From: AEGEAN-183 sp045563675
GTDB lineage: Bacteria > Pseudomonadota > Gammaproteobacteria > Magnimaribacterales > Magnimaribacteraceae
DNA length: 64,000 nucleotides
Assembly: GCA_045563675.1 (NCBI GenBank)
Contig: JBJLIX010000001.1
Coordinates: 1 to 64,000, forward strand
Direction: 5' to 3'
In this document: in pieces, positions 53,023-61,542 of the stretch
How the letters are laid out: the number at the start of each line of letters is the position of its first letter
Position numbering within the stretch: the stretch's first letter is position 1
Notes under the pieces: model-generated
The model's database searches: none
The model's input: only the letters and a program-made list of their open reading frames with translations
What the model was told of the DNA's origin: nothing
Position numbers and translations under genes: made by a program

Positions 53023-54453
53023 ATGAATAAAGATTATGAAGTGATAATTGTGGGTTCAGGACCAGCTGGTTATGTTGCTGCAATTCGATGCTCGCAACTG
53101 GGTCTAAAAACCCTTTGCGTTGAGAAGCACGGAGAAGATGGTAAGCCCAGTCTTGGTGGAACCTGTCTGAACGTCGGATGTATCCCTTCAAAATCTCTCT
53201 TGGAAAGTAGTTTAGAGTTTTATAAAGCCAAAAATACAACAAAAGAACATGGAATTCATCTAGAGGGTATAACGTTGGATATTAAAGCCATGCAGAACAG
53301 AAAAAATAATGTTGTTAAAGGATTAACAAGTGGGGTCCAAGGCTTATTTAAACTGAATGGCGTAGACTCACTGCAGGCTGAAGCAGTAGTAGAAGGCGAA
53401 GGCAAAATCTGTTTAAAGCTACCCGATGGAAGTGAAGAGGAGTTTAATTCTAAATACATCATCATTGCTACCGGTTCGAAACCAAAAATATTAGAGAATA
53501 TTAAATTCGACCGGGAAACAATTGTCTCATCAACACAGTCTTTAAGTTTTGATCGAGTCCCTCCTTCCCTAGCGATCATTGGAGCAGGCTATATTGGTCT
53601 TGAGCTAGGTAGCATTTGGTCAAGATTGGGGTCGAAAGTTACTATATTAGAAGCTCTAGAAGATTTCCTTCCTGACGTAGATAAGCAGGTATCTGATGAG
53701 GCATTAAAGATTCTTACCAAACAAGGTTTAGATATCCAATTAGGTTCAAAAGTGATTTCAGCTAAAAAGGAAGAAGCAGGGGCTCAAATAAAATACGAAA
53801 ATGAATCGCAGGAACTATCCTTAGCCTCAGATAAGTTAATTGTAGCTACAGGGAGAGACCCGGTTACTGAAGAGGTTATCGGTCCAGAAAGTGGTATAGA
53901 ACTGGATGAAAAAGGGTTTATTAAAGTCAATGCTAAATGTGAAACTAATATCCATAATGTATTCGCTATTGGTGATACAGTCAGAGGTCCTTTATTGGCT
54001 CACAAGGCTTCAGAAGAAGGCATTATGGTAGCTGAAAATATAGCGGGGGAAACAATTCAGGTTAATTACGAACATATACCTTCAGTTATTTATACTCATC
54101 CTGAAATAGCTTGGGTTGGTTTAACTGAGGGTCAAGCTCTAGACAAGGGTTTAGCTAGTAATATTGGTGTTTTCCCTTTTAGAGCCAACGGCAGAGCCAT
54201 GGCGTCTGGAGACAACGAAGGTTTTGTAAAATTTATGTCCAACCAACAAGATAACTCTATTTTAGGAGCTCATGTAATCGGTCCAAATGCCTCAGAGATA
54301 ATACAGCAAGTAGTTATAGCAATGAGAACTAAAACAACTGTTAAAGAATTAACTTCTACAGTTTTTAGCCACCCTTCCTACTCGGAATCACTTCATGAAG
54401 CTGCCCTATTAAGCGAAGGAAAGGCCATTCATATTAGCAATAGAAAAAGGTAG
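53023..54453 (+). CDS. lpd: Dihydrolipoyl dehydrogenase (E3)
   Basis: The 476-residue flavoprotein has the FAD motif IIVGSGPAGYVAAIRC, the redox disulfide GGTCLNVGCIPSK (about residues 45-57), the NAD motif AIIGAGYIGLELGS and the C-terminal HAHPTLSE-like base motif FSHPSYSESLHEAA with its His-Glu pair. It reoxidises dihydrolipoamide in pyruvate, oxoglutarate and glycine systems. It lies in an operon with lipB and lipA; E1/E2 genes are not in the window. The end is followed by tRNA-Val on the other strand. Confidence 0.96.
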   Translation: MNKDYEVIIVGSGPAGYVAAIRCSQLGLKTLCVEKHGEDGKPSLGGTCLNVGCIPSKSLLESSLEFYKAKNTTKEHGIHLEGITLDIKAMQNRKNNVVKGLTSGVQGLFKLNGVDSLQAEAVVEGEGKICLKLPDGSEEEFNSKYIIIATGSKPKILENIKFDRETIVSSTQSLSFDRVPPSLAIIGAGYIGLELGSIWSRLGSKVTILEALEDFLPDVDKQVSDEALKILTKQGLDIQLGSKVISAKKEEAGAQIKYENESQELSLASDKLIVATGRDPVTEEVIGPESGIELDEKGFIKVNAKCETNIHNVFAIGDTVRGPLLAHKASEEGIMVAENIAGETIQVNYEHIPSVIYTHPEIAWVGLTEGQALDKGLASNIGVFPFRANGRAMASGDNEGFVKFMSNQQDNSILGAHVIGPNASEIIQQVVIAMRTKTTVKELTSTVFSHPSYSESLHEAALLSEGKAIHISNRKR

Positions 54454-54460
54454 TACAGGC

Positions 54461-54538
54461 TGGTAGACACGGGCGGACTCGAACCGCCGACCCCCACCAT
54501 GTCAAGGTGGTGCTCTAACCAGACTGAGCTACGTGTCT
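54461..54538 (-). tRNA. tRNA-Val (GAC anticodon)
   Basis: The reverse complement shows acceptor AGACACG/CGTGTCT, D-arm with AGCTCAG, anticodon stem CCACC/GGTGG with loop TTGACAT (anticodon GAC), T-arm with GGTTCGAGTCC and an encoded CCA (TGG at 54461-54463). It is the second valine isoacceptor in the window (TAC at 10966). The gap to the next gene (54539-54661) holds only AT-rich sequence. Confidence 0.95.
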
Positions 54539-54661
54539 ATTTATTAAAGAATTCCTAAAATTAGTAATTTCATTAACTTAAAACTTTAAAAAACGCTATT
54601 TTACAAAAATATACTCTATTGCTATTCTTTTTTTAACTAACAAACTTTCTAAGGAATCCGA

Positions 54662-55663
54662 ATGATTAAATTACTTATGATGCTACCCAATTGGTTGCTC
54701 TTATTTTTAGCTGGTAAAAAACAAATTGAGATCGATGGACGTAAACTACATATACCCTTTCAATATTTACTTAAACTTTCTGGAAATCCATTCGAAAACT
54801 TAGACGATGTTTCACCTGATGATTTCAGAAATGGATTTATTGCTCAAAGTGAGTTGAGTCCTTCTGCTACCCCTTCTGTAGAATGGAAAGATCATGAAGT
54901 TGAAGTAGCTGAAGGAAAAATAAGAGTCAGAGAATATTATTCGCCCTCAATTAGTTCCGATGCAGGATTAATGTTCTACCACGGAGGAGGTTTTGTTATT
55001 GGTAATATAGAGACTCATCATGACTTAAACACCTACCTCTGCAACAAGTTGGGGTCTAAAGTTTTTTCAGTCGAATATAGGTTATCTCCAGAGAATAAGT
55101 TTCCCATCCCCTTAGATGATTCTTTCAAAGCCTATAAATGGGCTGTGGCTTCTTCAGAAAAGCTTGGTATTGATCCAAGTAAGATATCAGTAGCAGGTGA
55201 TAGTTGTGGAGGTAATATCGCTGCTTTGGTTTGTATTAGAAGTAGAAAAGAAGGCATTCAATGTCCTAAAGCCCAACTACTACTATATCCGTGGACTGAC
55301 CTGGAAATGAAAAGTGATTCAATTGAAAGTCTTAATGAAGGATTCTCTTTAACCAAGCCCATCTTAGAGTGGTTCAGAAAACACTACTTAAATGATTTAT
55401 CTGAAGCTTCTCTAGCTACTGCGTCTCCTTTATTAGAAGAGGAGTTGACTAACCTCCCTCCTGCCCATATTTGTACTGCAGGTTTTGATCCCCTAAGAGA
55501 TGAAGGAAAGAAATACTCAGAAAAGCTATTAGAAGCGGGCAATCAAGTTACTTACAAGGAATATTCAGGGTATATACATCTTTTTGCTAATATGCAATTC
55601 ATACCTGGTGTAAAACAAAGTATCGATGAAATTTGCGAAGGATTTAAGCAAATGATGAATTAA
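54662..55663 (+). CDS. HSL-family alpha/beta hydrolase (esterase)
   Basis: The 333-residue protein has the hormone-sensitive lipase motifs: YHGGGFVIGN (oxyanion HGGG, about residues 104-113) and VAGDSCGGNIAA with the nucleophile Ser, and GFDPLRDEG with the catalytic Asp, then GYIHLFANM with the His. It cleaves small to medium acyl esters. The first 30 residues have a hydrophobic stretch that may bind the membrane. Substrate unknown. Confidence 0.9.
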   Translation: MIKLLMMLPNWLLLFLAGKKQIEIDGRKLHIPFQYLLKLSGNPFENLDDVSPDDFRNGFIAQSELSPSATPSVEWKDHEVEVAEGKIRVREYYSPSISSDAGLMFYHGGGFVIGNIETHHDLNTYLCNKLGSKVFSVEYRLSPENKFPIPLDDSFKAYKWAVASSEKLGIDPSKISVAGDSCGGNIAALVCIRSRKEGIQCPKAQLLLYPWTDLEMKSDSIESLNEGFSLTKPILEWFRKHYLNDLSEASLATASPLLEEELTNLPPAHICTAGFDPLRDEGKKYSEKLLEAGNQVTYKEYSGYIHLFANMQFIPGVKQSIDEICEGFKQMMN

Positions 55664-55668
55664 CTGGT

Positions 55669-55944
55669 TTAAGTACCTGAACCCCAAACATATTCCAAAA
55701 CACCGTTACAATTCAATGTGAATAAGTTCCAACCTTCTTCAGGAAGATTAACTTGTTCGGATCCAGAACCAGATTTAGAACCTGACCAGGCTCCTGTAGC
55801 TGTGCAACTTGAAGTACTTGAAGACCAAGTTAAGGTAACTGACGACCCTTTTGGTGAACTTTCAGTATCAGAAGTAAATTCTGCTAGAAGCTGGTTACTT
55901 ACTAATAAGCTAAAAGATACTAAAAATAAACGAAAGAAAAACAT
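55669..55944 (-). CDS. Small exported protein, stand-alone copy of the surface-protein domain
   Basis: The 91-residue product has a signal peptide (residues 1-21) and then one domain closely like residues about 39-90 of the RCC1-repeat protein at 1-1458: by eye 38 of 52 aligned residues are identical (shared WSS, SCTA, WSGSK, GSG, EGWN, FTLNC, EYVW). The paired cysteines C47 and C79 are kept. It probably is a small Ig-like secreted module. It lies 22 bp after the acyl-CoA dehydrogenase gene on the same strand. Confidence 0.7.
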   Translation of the reverse strand: MFFFRLFLVSFSLLVSNQLLAEFTSDTESSPKGSSVTLTWSSSTSSCTATGAWSGSKSGSGSEQVNLPEEGWNLFTLNCNGVLEYVWGSGT

Positions 55945-55966
55945 CTTTGTTCTCTTTTAAAATTCT

Positions 55967-57190
55967 TTATTTATTATCTGAATACTTTGAGAGCTCCATT
56001 CTAGCTATTGTTCTCCTATGAACTTCATCAGGTCCATCAGCAATTCTAAGAGTTCTTTGTCCTGCGTACAATCTAGCTAGAGGAGTATCTTGAGACACCC
56101 CTGCTCCACCATGGATTTGTATAGCTTTATCAATGACTCTTAAGGCCATATTAGGAACAGCAACTTTTATCTGCGCTATTTCACTTCTAGCTACCTTGTT
56201 TCCAACTGCATCCATCATATAGGCTGCTTTGAGTGTCAATAAACGGCACATTTCTATTTCAGTTCTACAATCAGCTATAACATCATAATTGCCGCCTAAT
56301 TCAGACAATGGTTTTCCAAAGGCAATTCTGGAAGTGGCTCTGTTACAGAGTAATTCCAGAGCTCTTTCAGCTGCTCCTATGGTTCTCATGCAGTGATGGA
56401 TTCTACCGGGTCCAAGTCTACCTTGAGCAATCTCAAACCCTCTACCTTCCCCTAATAAAAGATTATCTTTAGGTACCCTTACATCCGTGAATTTCATATG
56501 GGCATGTCCATGAGGAGCATCATCAGAGCCAAACACCGTCATCATTCTCTTAATCTCAACTCCAGGAGTATCCATTGGAACAAGTATCTGAGACTGCCTT
56601 TGATGCTTAGGGTTATCTGGGTTGGTTACTCCCATAAATACAATAATCTTACAGCGAGGGTCACCAGCTCCAGAAGTCCACCATTTTTCACCATTTATTA
56701 CATATTCATCGCCATCAGCAATGATGCTACTGCTAATATTTGTGGCATCGGAAGAAGCAACGCCAGGTTCAGTCATTCCAAAAGCTGATCTTATCTCCCC
56801 TTCAAGTAATGGTTTAAGCCATTTTTCTTGTTGCTCTTTAGAACCGTATTGAGCTATGACTTCCATATTTCCTGTATCAGGAGCAGAGCAATTAAAGATC
56901 TCTGAAGCTATTCCTGATCTTCCCATTAATTCTGCTAACGGAGCATAATCTAAATTACTCATGCTCTCTCCCATAGGGTTCTCAGGTAAGAAAAGGTTCC
57001 ATAGCCCCTCTTTCTTTGCGACCTTCTTTTTATCTTCGATTATTTGAGGTATTTGCCACTTATTACCTTCTTTAGAAAATTCTTCCATTTGTTCTGCATA
57101 AATAGGCTCGGAAGGAAAGGTATGTTCATCCATAAAGGCTGAAATCCTTAAAGCTAACTCTTTTGATCGATCTGAAAATTCAAAATTCAC
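55967..57190 (-). CDS. Acyl-CoA dehydrogenase
   Basis: The 407-residue flavoprotein has an N-terminal helical domain, the FAD/substrate motif FGMTEPGVASSDATNI, WWTSGAGDPRCK, GPGRIHHCMRTIGAAERALEL and the C-terminal IHGGAGVSQDTPLARLYAGQRTLRIADGPDEVHR (cited in part; the catalytic Glu is in this last block). It is of the ACAD10/11-like bacterial branch that oxidises long or branched acyl-CoAs. It is divergent from the LysR gene, with 172 bp between the starts. Confidence 0.9.
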   Translation of the reverse strand: MNFEFSDRSKELALRISAFMDEHTFPSEPIYAEQMEEFSKEGNKWQIPQIIEDKKKVAKKEGLWNLFLPENPMGESMSNLDYAPLAELMGRSGIASEIFNCSAPDTGNMEVIAQYGSKEQQEKWLKPLLEGEIRSAFGMTEPGVASSDATNISSSIIADGDEYVINGEKWWTSGAGDPRCKIIVFMGVTNPDNPKHQRQSQILVPMDTPGVEIKRMMTVFGSDDAPHGHAHMKFTDVRVPKDNLLLGEGRGFEIAQGRLGPGRIHHCMRTIGAAERALELLCNRATSRIAFGKPLSELGGNYDVIADCRTEIEMCRLLTLKAAYMMDAVGNKVARSEIAQIKVAVPNMALRVIDKAIQIHGGAGVSQDTPLARLYAGQRTLRIADGPDEVHRRTIARMELSKYSDNK

Positions 57191-57259
57191 CTTTTACTCC
57201 TTATAAATATTATCAATTAGTTCTTTTAAGTATTATAATTAAAAATGATAATACACAAA

Positions 57260-57277
57260 AAGCTTTATGGTGAGCTT
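57260..57277. promoter_or_regulatory. Candidate regulator-binding dyad between acyl-CoA dehydrogenase and lysR
   Basis: AAGCT (57260-57264) and AGCTT (57273-57277) form a dyad with an 8-base centre in the 172-bp gap between the divergent dehydrogenase and LysR-type genes, where LysR-type proteins usually bind. It is a weak, short signal and may be chance. The rest of the gap is AT-rich and shows no open reading frame. Confidence 0.25.
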
Positions 57278-57362
57278 AACCTAAAGAAAATTTTTATCAA
57301 ACAGAACTTAAAAACCAGTTAATTCTACTAATCCTTATACATAAATATTTCTTACCATTGAT

Positions 57363-58271
57363 ATGAAACTAAGTGATAAAGACCTAAATTTATTTGTTGT
57401 TTTTGATGTTATATACACTGAAAAAAACCTAACAAAGGCAGGAGAGGTTCTAGGTATAACACAGCCTGCTGTAAGCAATGCCCTATCTAGGCTAAGGGAC
57501 GAATTTTCTGATGAGCTTTTTACAAGAACCTCCACAGGCATGAAACCTACCCCAGTGGCAGAAAATATGATCAGTGATATTAAAGAGGCTTTGAAACTAA
57601 TAAGAAATTCTATTTCTGAATCAGAAACTTTTGACCCTAAAACTGCAAAAGCAACTTTTAGAATTTCAATTGGTGACACCTCTGAATATAGACTTCTACC
57701 AGAACTAATAAAAAATATTACCTTATCAGCTCCAGAAATTGATGTGCAAAGCTTTCTGACTCCAAGATCAGAAACTCCTAAAGAACTTGCAGCAGGAAAT
57801 ATAGACTTTGCCATTGATCCTCCTATACATTCAGCCCCAAATTTAAGACATAAGAAAATTTATGAAGACAACTACGTTCTAGTTGTAAATAAAAAGCATC
57901 CTATAGCGAAAAAGGCCTCTATAAGCCTTGATGATTACCTTGATCTATCACATATTCACATCTCAAAACGTCCAATTGGCTTAGGGCATGTAGACGCAAC
58001 TTTAAATAGGCTGGGAATTAGCAGAAGAATTGCTGTTAGGGCACAGCACTTTTTAGTAGCACCCCACATTATTGAACAATCAAATTTAGCAATGACAACA
58101 ATAAAGAGCTTTTCTAGAGGAAGAGATTTTAAAGTTTTTAAACTTCCATTTAAAATAAACCCTTTAGTTCTGCATCTTTATTGGCATGCAAATAAAGATC
58201 AAGATCTATCAAATGAATGGATGAGAAAAATGATCTTAAAGACTTACGGCAAAATCCAAGGAAAGAAATAA
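57363..58271 (+). CDS. LysR-family transcriptional regulator
   Basis: The 302-residue protein has an N-terminal winged helix-turn-helix (LNLFVVFDVIYTEKNLTKAG, LGITQPAVSNALSRLR) and a substrate-binding domain from about residue 95. The DNA-binding helix matches the NodD/nahR-like group of LysR proteins. Being divergent from the acyl-CoA dehydrogenase at 55967 suggests control of that gene, probably with an acyl-CoA or related inducer. Confidence 0.9.
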   Translation: MKLSDKDLNLFVVFDVIYTEKNLTKAGEVLGITQPAVSNALSRLRDEFSDELFTRTSTGMKPTPVAENMISDIKEALKLIRNSISESETFDPKTAKATFRISIGDTSEYRLLPELIKNITLSAPEIDVQSFLTPRSETPKELAAGNIDFAIDPPIHSAPNLRHKKIYEDNYVLVVNKKHPIAKKASISLDDYLDLSHIHISKRPIGLGHVDATLNRLGISRRIAVRAQHFLVAPHIIEQSNLAMTTIKSFSRGRDFKVFKLPFKINPLVLHLYWHANKDQDLSNEWMRKMILKTYGKIQGKK

Positions 58272-58273
58272 AT

Positions 58274-58358
58274 TGGTACGGATGGAGGGACTTGAACCCC
58301 CACGCCTTTCGGCACTAGAACCTAAATCTAGCGTGTCTACCAATTCCACCACATCCGC
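58274..58358 (-). tRNA. tRNA-Leu (TAG anticodon)
   Basis: An 85-base class II tRNA: acceptor GCGGATG/CATCCGT (first pair G-U), D-arm with GGTGGAATTGGTAGACAC, anticodon stem CTAGA/TCTAG with loop TTTAGGT (anticodon TAG), a variable arm with a GCCGAAAGGC hairpin, T-arm GGTTCAAGTCC and encoded CCA (TGG at 58274-58276). Confidence 0.95.
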
Positions 58359-58393
58359 AGAAAGCTGGCATTATAAGCTAAAATTTATTAAAT

Positions 58394-59056
58394 CTAATTT
58401 AATACAGAAGATTCTTCTATATTAATTTGAAGTTGATCTATTCTTTTTTCTATTTCCAAGAGTTTAGAATTCATTTGTCTTCTGTATGAATCAAATGCTT
58501 CTATGGATTCTTCCTGCATCGCTATTCTTTTTTCTATATCTTCTGAATTACTCAAAGAGCTAATACTAAGAAATTTTTTATTAAAGTCTTCTTTAATCTT
58601 TTCAAGTTTATCTACTTCCAACGAAACTGCTCTCAATTTTGCTGCTAAGGTATTTAATTGTTTTGAGCTTTCTTCAAAAGATCTTTGAATATCTCCTATC
58701 TCAGATTTCAATGAGTCTATATTCTTTCTATTTTTCTTATTACTTAAATCCCATAATTTTCTAACTTCTCTATTAAGAAACTTTATTTGATCTTCCGTTG
58801 AGTCTAAAGAATCTCTAAGAGTATTATTTAAATTACTAGCTTGCTCTTCTAGCCCGCTTATTCTTTGTACAAAGCTTTGCCCAGCTTCTTGTTGGTAACC
58901 AGAAGCATTAAAAAACCATAAAGATAGAACTAATAGTCCTCCCAAATTAAGTAGGCCCAATACGGATACAAAAAGAAGGCTACTTCCTCCTATATTCCTA
59001 TTTTTTTTTGGAGCTAGTGCTTCTGATCTTTCAGGTTTTATATCTGGAGAATTCAA
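58394..59056 (-). CDS. Membrane-anchored coiled-coil protein, unknown function
   Basis: The 220-residue product has a short basic N-terminus, one membrane helix (about residues 26-49: SLLFVSVLGLLNLGGLLVL), and a long coiled coil to the end with repeated heptads of Leu, Ile and charged residues (ISGLEEQASNLNNTLRDSL and similar). No family is recognised. It lies alone between tRNA-Leu and the divergent acyl-CoA dehydrogenase pair. A periplasmic or cytoplasmic spacer role is possible. Confidence 0.75.
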   Translation of the reverse strand: MNSPDIKPERSEALAPKKNRNIGGSSLLFVSVLGLLNLGGLLVLSLWFFNASGYQQEAGQSFVQRISGLEEQASNLNNTLRDSLDSTEDQIKFLNREVRKLWDLSNKKNRKNIDSLKSEIGDIQRSFEESSKQLNTLAAKLRAVSLEVDKLEKIKEDFNKKFLSISSLSNSEDIEKRIAMQEESIEAFDSYRRQMNSKLLEIEKRIDQLQINIEESSVLN

Positions 59057-59171
59057 AATACTTTAATTGTTTGGTTCAAAAGTTAATTTATTCTTTCATT
59101 ATATTTGTTCCTAGCTAAAATATACTAATACGAGATAATAAAAAAATAGTTAGTTGAAAAAAGGAGAATAA

Positions 59172-60284
59172 ATGAATTTTGAATTTTCATCTGATCAAAT
59201 GCTCTTAAAGGATCAGGCTAGGAAGTTTCTTGAAGGAGAAGAGTCAGTAAAAAAAGCTAGAGATGTTCTTGAAGGAGATCAGGTTTACGATGAGTCATTG
59301 TGGAAATCTATTATAGAAATGGGCTTTACAGCAACTACAATTCCTGAAGAGTATGATGGTGCAGGATTTGGTTACCTTGAACTATGTGTGATAGCAGAGG
59401 AAATGGGAAGGAGCCTAGCCCCTACCCCCTTTTCTTCAAGTGTTTATTTAGCAACTGAAGCGTTACTTCTGCATGGATCAGAAGAGCAGAAAAAGAACTA
59501 TTTACCTAAACTTTCTTCTGGGGAGCTTATTGGTACCTTCGCTCACAATGAAACTACAAGTTCACCTAGTATTGAAAATCTAAAATGCGAATACAATAAT
59601 GGTAAGTTAAATGGAACTAAGATAGCTGTACCAGATGGAGATATAGCATCAATTTCTATAGTTTCTGCTAAAGAAGGAGACAAAGCAGTTCTTTGTGTTG
59701 TTAATTTATCAGCTGAAGGTGTAGAAACTGTAAATCAAAATACATTGGATCCCTCAAGGTCTCACGCCTCAATTACTTTTAAAAATGTAGAATCAGAAAT
59801 CTTAGGAAAAGGTGAAGATGGCTGGCAAAATTTACAAGAAGTTCTAGATAGGGCTGCTGTATTATTTGCCTTTGAGCAACTTGGGGGTGCTGAAGCTTGC
59901 ATGAATATGGCGAAGGAATATGCTTTAGGTAGATTTGCTTTTGGCAGACCTATTGCCTCTTTCCAAGCTATAAAGCATAAGATAGCTGACATGTATATTG
60001 CTGTAGAACTTGCTAGGTCAAATTGTTACTACGGAGCTTGGGCTCTAAGCACTAATGCTTCTGAACTATCTACCGCAGCTGCTACATCAAGAGTTAGCGC
60101 TAGCAAAGCGTTTTACGAATGTTCTAAAGAAAATATTCAAACTCATGGAGGAATGGGTTTTACTTGGGAATTTGACTGCCATCTCTATTACAGAAGATGT
60201 AGACAACTTGCAGCTAATATAGGCAGTCAAGCTGTATGGAAAAATAAACTTATAAGTTCTTTAGAAAGAACAAACCAAATATAG
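59172..60284 (+). CDS. Acyl-CoA dehydrogenase, subunit-like (first of a pair)
   Basis: The 370-residue flavoprotein has an ACAD fold (EEYDGAGFGYLELCVIAEEMGRS, cited in part; FGRPIASFQAIKHKIADM) and ends with THGGMGFTWEFDCHLYYRR, where the Glu of TWEFD is in the place of the catalytic Glu of FadE34-type enzymes. The central FAD block is less typical than in the next gene. Such shorter members pair with a second ACAD as alpha2beta2 heterotetramers in steroid side-chain degradation. It precedes the partner gene by 9 bp and has an AAGGAG ribosome site. Confidence 0.87.
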   Translation: MNFEFSSDQMLLKDQARKFLEGEESVKKARDVLEGDQVYDESLWKSIIEMGFTATTIPEEYDGAGFGYLELCVIAEEMGRSLAPTPFSSSVYLATEALLLHGSEEQKKNYLPKLSSGELIGTFAHNETTSSPSIENLKCEYNNGKLNGTKIAVPDGDIASISIVSAKEGDKAVLCVVNLSAEGVETVNQNTLDPSRSHASITFKNVESEILGKGEDGWQNLQEVLDRAAVLFAFEQLGGAEACMNMAKEYALGRFAFGRPIASFQAIKHKIADMYIAVELARSNCYYGAWALSTNASELSTAAATSRVSASKAFYECSKENIQTHGGMGFTWEFDCHLYYRRCRQLAANIGSQAVWKNKLISSLERTNQI

Positions 60285-60293
60285 GAGAAAATT

Positions 60294-61526
60294 ATGGACT
60301 TTAATGATACCCCTGAAGAAGCTAAATTTAGGAAAGAAGTAAATGATTGGCTTAGTTCCAATGCTTCCCTTAAAGATGATGGAGAAATAGGTGGATATGC
60401 AGGTATGGGCGAAGATGATGCCTTAACTGCAGCTAAAGCCTGGTCAGCAAAATTATATGACAGTGGTTGGGCCTGCTTACACTGGCCTAAAGAGTATGGC
60501 GGAAGAGGATCTACGCCTATAGAAAGAGTGATTTGGGGACAAGAAGCTTCTAAATACAGAATCCCTGGTGGCTTCTTTGAGATAGGTCAAGGCATGGCTG
60601 GTCCGGTTCTAATGATGTACGCAACTGAGGAGCAGAAAAAAAGGTATCTTCCTTCTATGGCAAAAGGCGAAGAAGTCTGGTGTCAACTATTCAGTGAACC
60701 TGGTGCGGGCTCTGATTTAGCAGGGTTAAAAACTAAATCTGTACTAGAAGGCGATACTTGGACTATAAATGGCCAAAAGATATGGACTTCAGGTGCTCAT
60801 TACAGTGATTATGGAATATTGGTCACTAGAAGTGACCCTTCACAACAAAAACATAAGGGCCTTACATATTTCTTCTTGGATATGAAGAGCCCAGGTGTAG
60901 AAGTTAGACCAATAAAACAAATTTCAGGTGGTGCGAACTTCAATGAGGTTTATTTCACAGATGTAAAGATACCTGATGAGCAAAGATTAGGAGATGTAGG
61001 AGATGGTTGGAAAGTTGCATTAACTACATTAATGAATGAAAGACTGGCTGTAGGAGATGCCTCAGGTCCAGATTTCCAAGAAGCATTTAACCTAGCTTGT
61101 GGACAAGACTTGAATGGTGATCTGGCTATTAAAGATGGGTCTGTTAGAGATAAATTAGCAGACTGGTACTGTCAATCTAGCGGACTAAAATATACAAAAT
61201 ATAGAAATATTTCAGCTCTTTCAAGAGGAGAAACTCCTGGCCCGCAAGCTTCAATTACCAAAATTGTAAGTGGAAATAAACTACAAGAAATAGCTAACTT
61301 TGGAATGGATCTAATGGATGCAGCTGGAATAGTTAGACCAGACTCACCAGATGCAGAACAGAATATGTACCAAATGGGATTCTTTGGTGCTGCTGGGATC
61401 AGAATAGCTGGCGGAACAGATGAGATTTTAAGGAATATAATTTCTGAACAGGTGTTAGGATTACCTCAAGACATGAGAGCAGATAAAGGGATTCCTTTTA
61501 ACGAAATACCAACAAGTAATAAGTAG
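60294..61526 (+). CDS. Acyl-CoA dehydrogenase (second of a pair)
   Basis: The 410-residue protein has the FAD motif QLFSEPGAGSDLAGL, WTINGQKIWTSGAHYSD, the helical C-terminal domain, and IAGGTDEILRNIISEQVLGLP. It resembles FadE27/FadE29-like long partners of heteromeric acyl-CoA dehydrogenases. It lies 9 bp after the 370-residue member; together they probably make one enzyme that oxidises a bulky or branched acyl-CoA. Substrate is inferred only. Confidence 0.9.
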   Translation: MDFNDTPEEAKFRKEVNDWLSSNASLKDDGEIGGYAGMGEDDALTAAKAWSAKLYDSGWACLHWPKEYGGRGSTPIERVIWGQEASKYRIPGGFFEIGQGMAGPVLMMYATEEQKKRYLPSMAKGEEVWCQLFSEPGAGSDLAGLKTKSVLEGDTWTINGQKIWTSGAHYSDYGILVTRSDPSQQKHKGLTYFFLDMKSPGVEVRPIKQISGGANFNEVYFTDVKIPDEQRLGDVGDGWKVALTTLMNERLAVGDASGPDFQEAFNLACGQDLNGDLAIKDGSVRDKLADWYCQSSGLKYTKYRNISALSRGETPGPQASITKIVSGNKLQEIANFGMDLMDAAGIVRPDSPDAEQNMYQMGFFGAAGIRIAGGTDEILRNIISEQVLGLPQDMRADKGIPFNEIPTSNK

Positions 61527-61542
61527 TCTTTCTAGAAACTCC

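Noticed and set aside
57335..57814. 159-codon minus-strand frame over the LysR gene
   Set aside because: The plus-strand frame has a clear helix-turn-helix and full LysR length; the other is a shadow.
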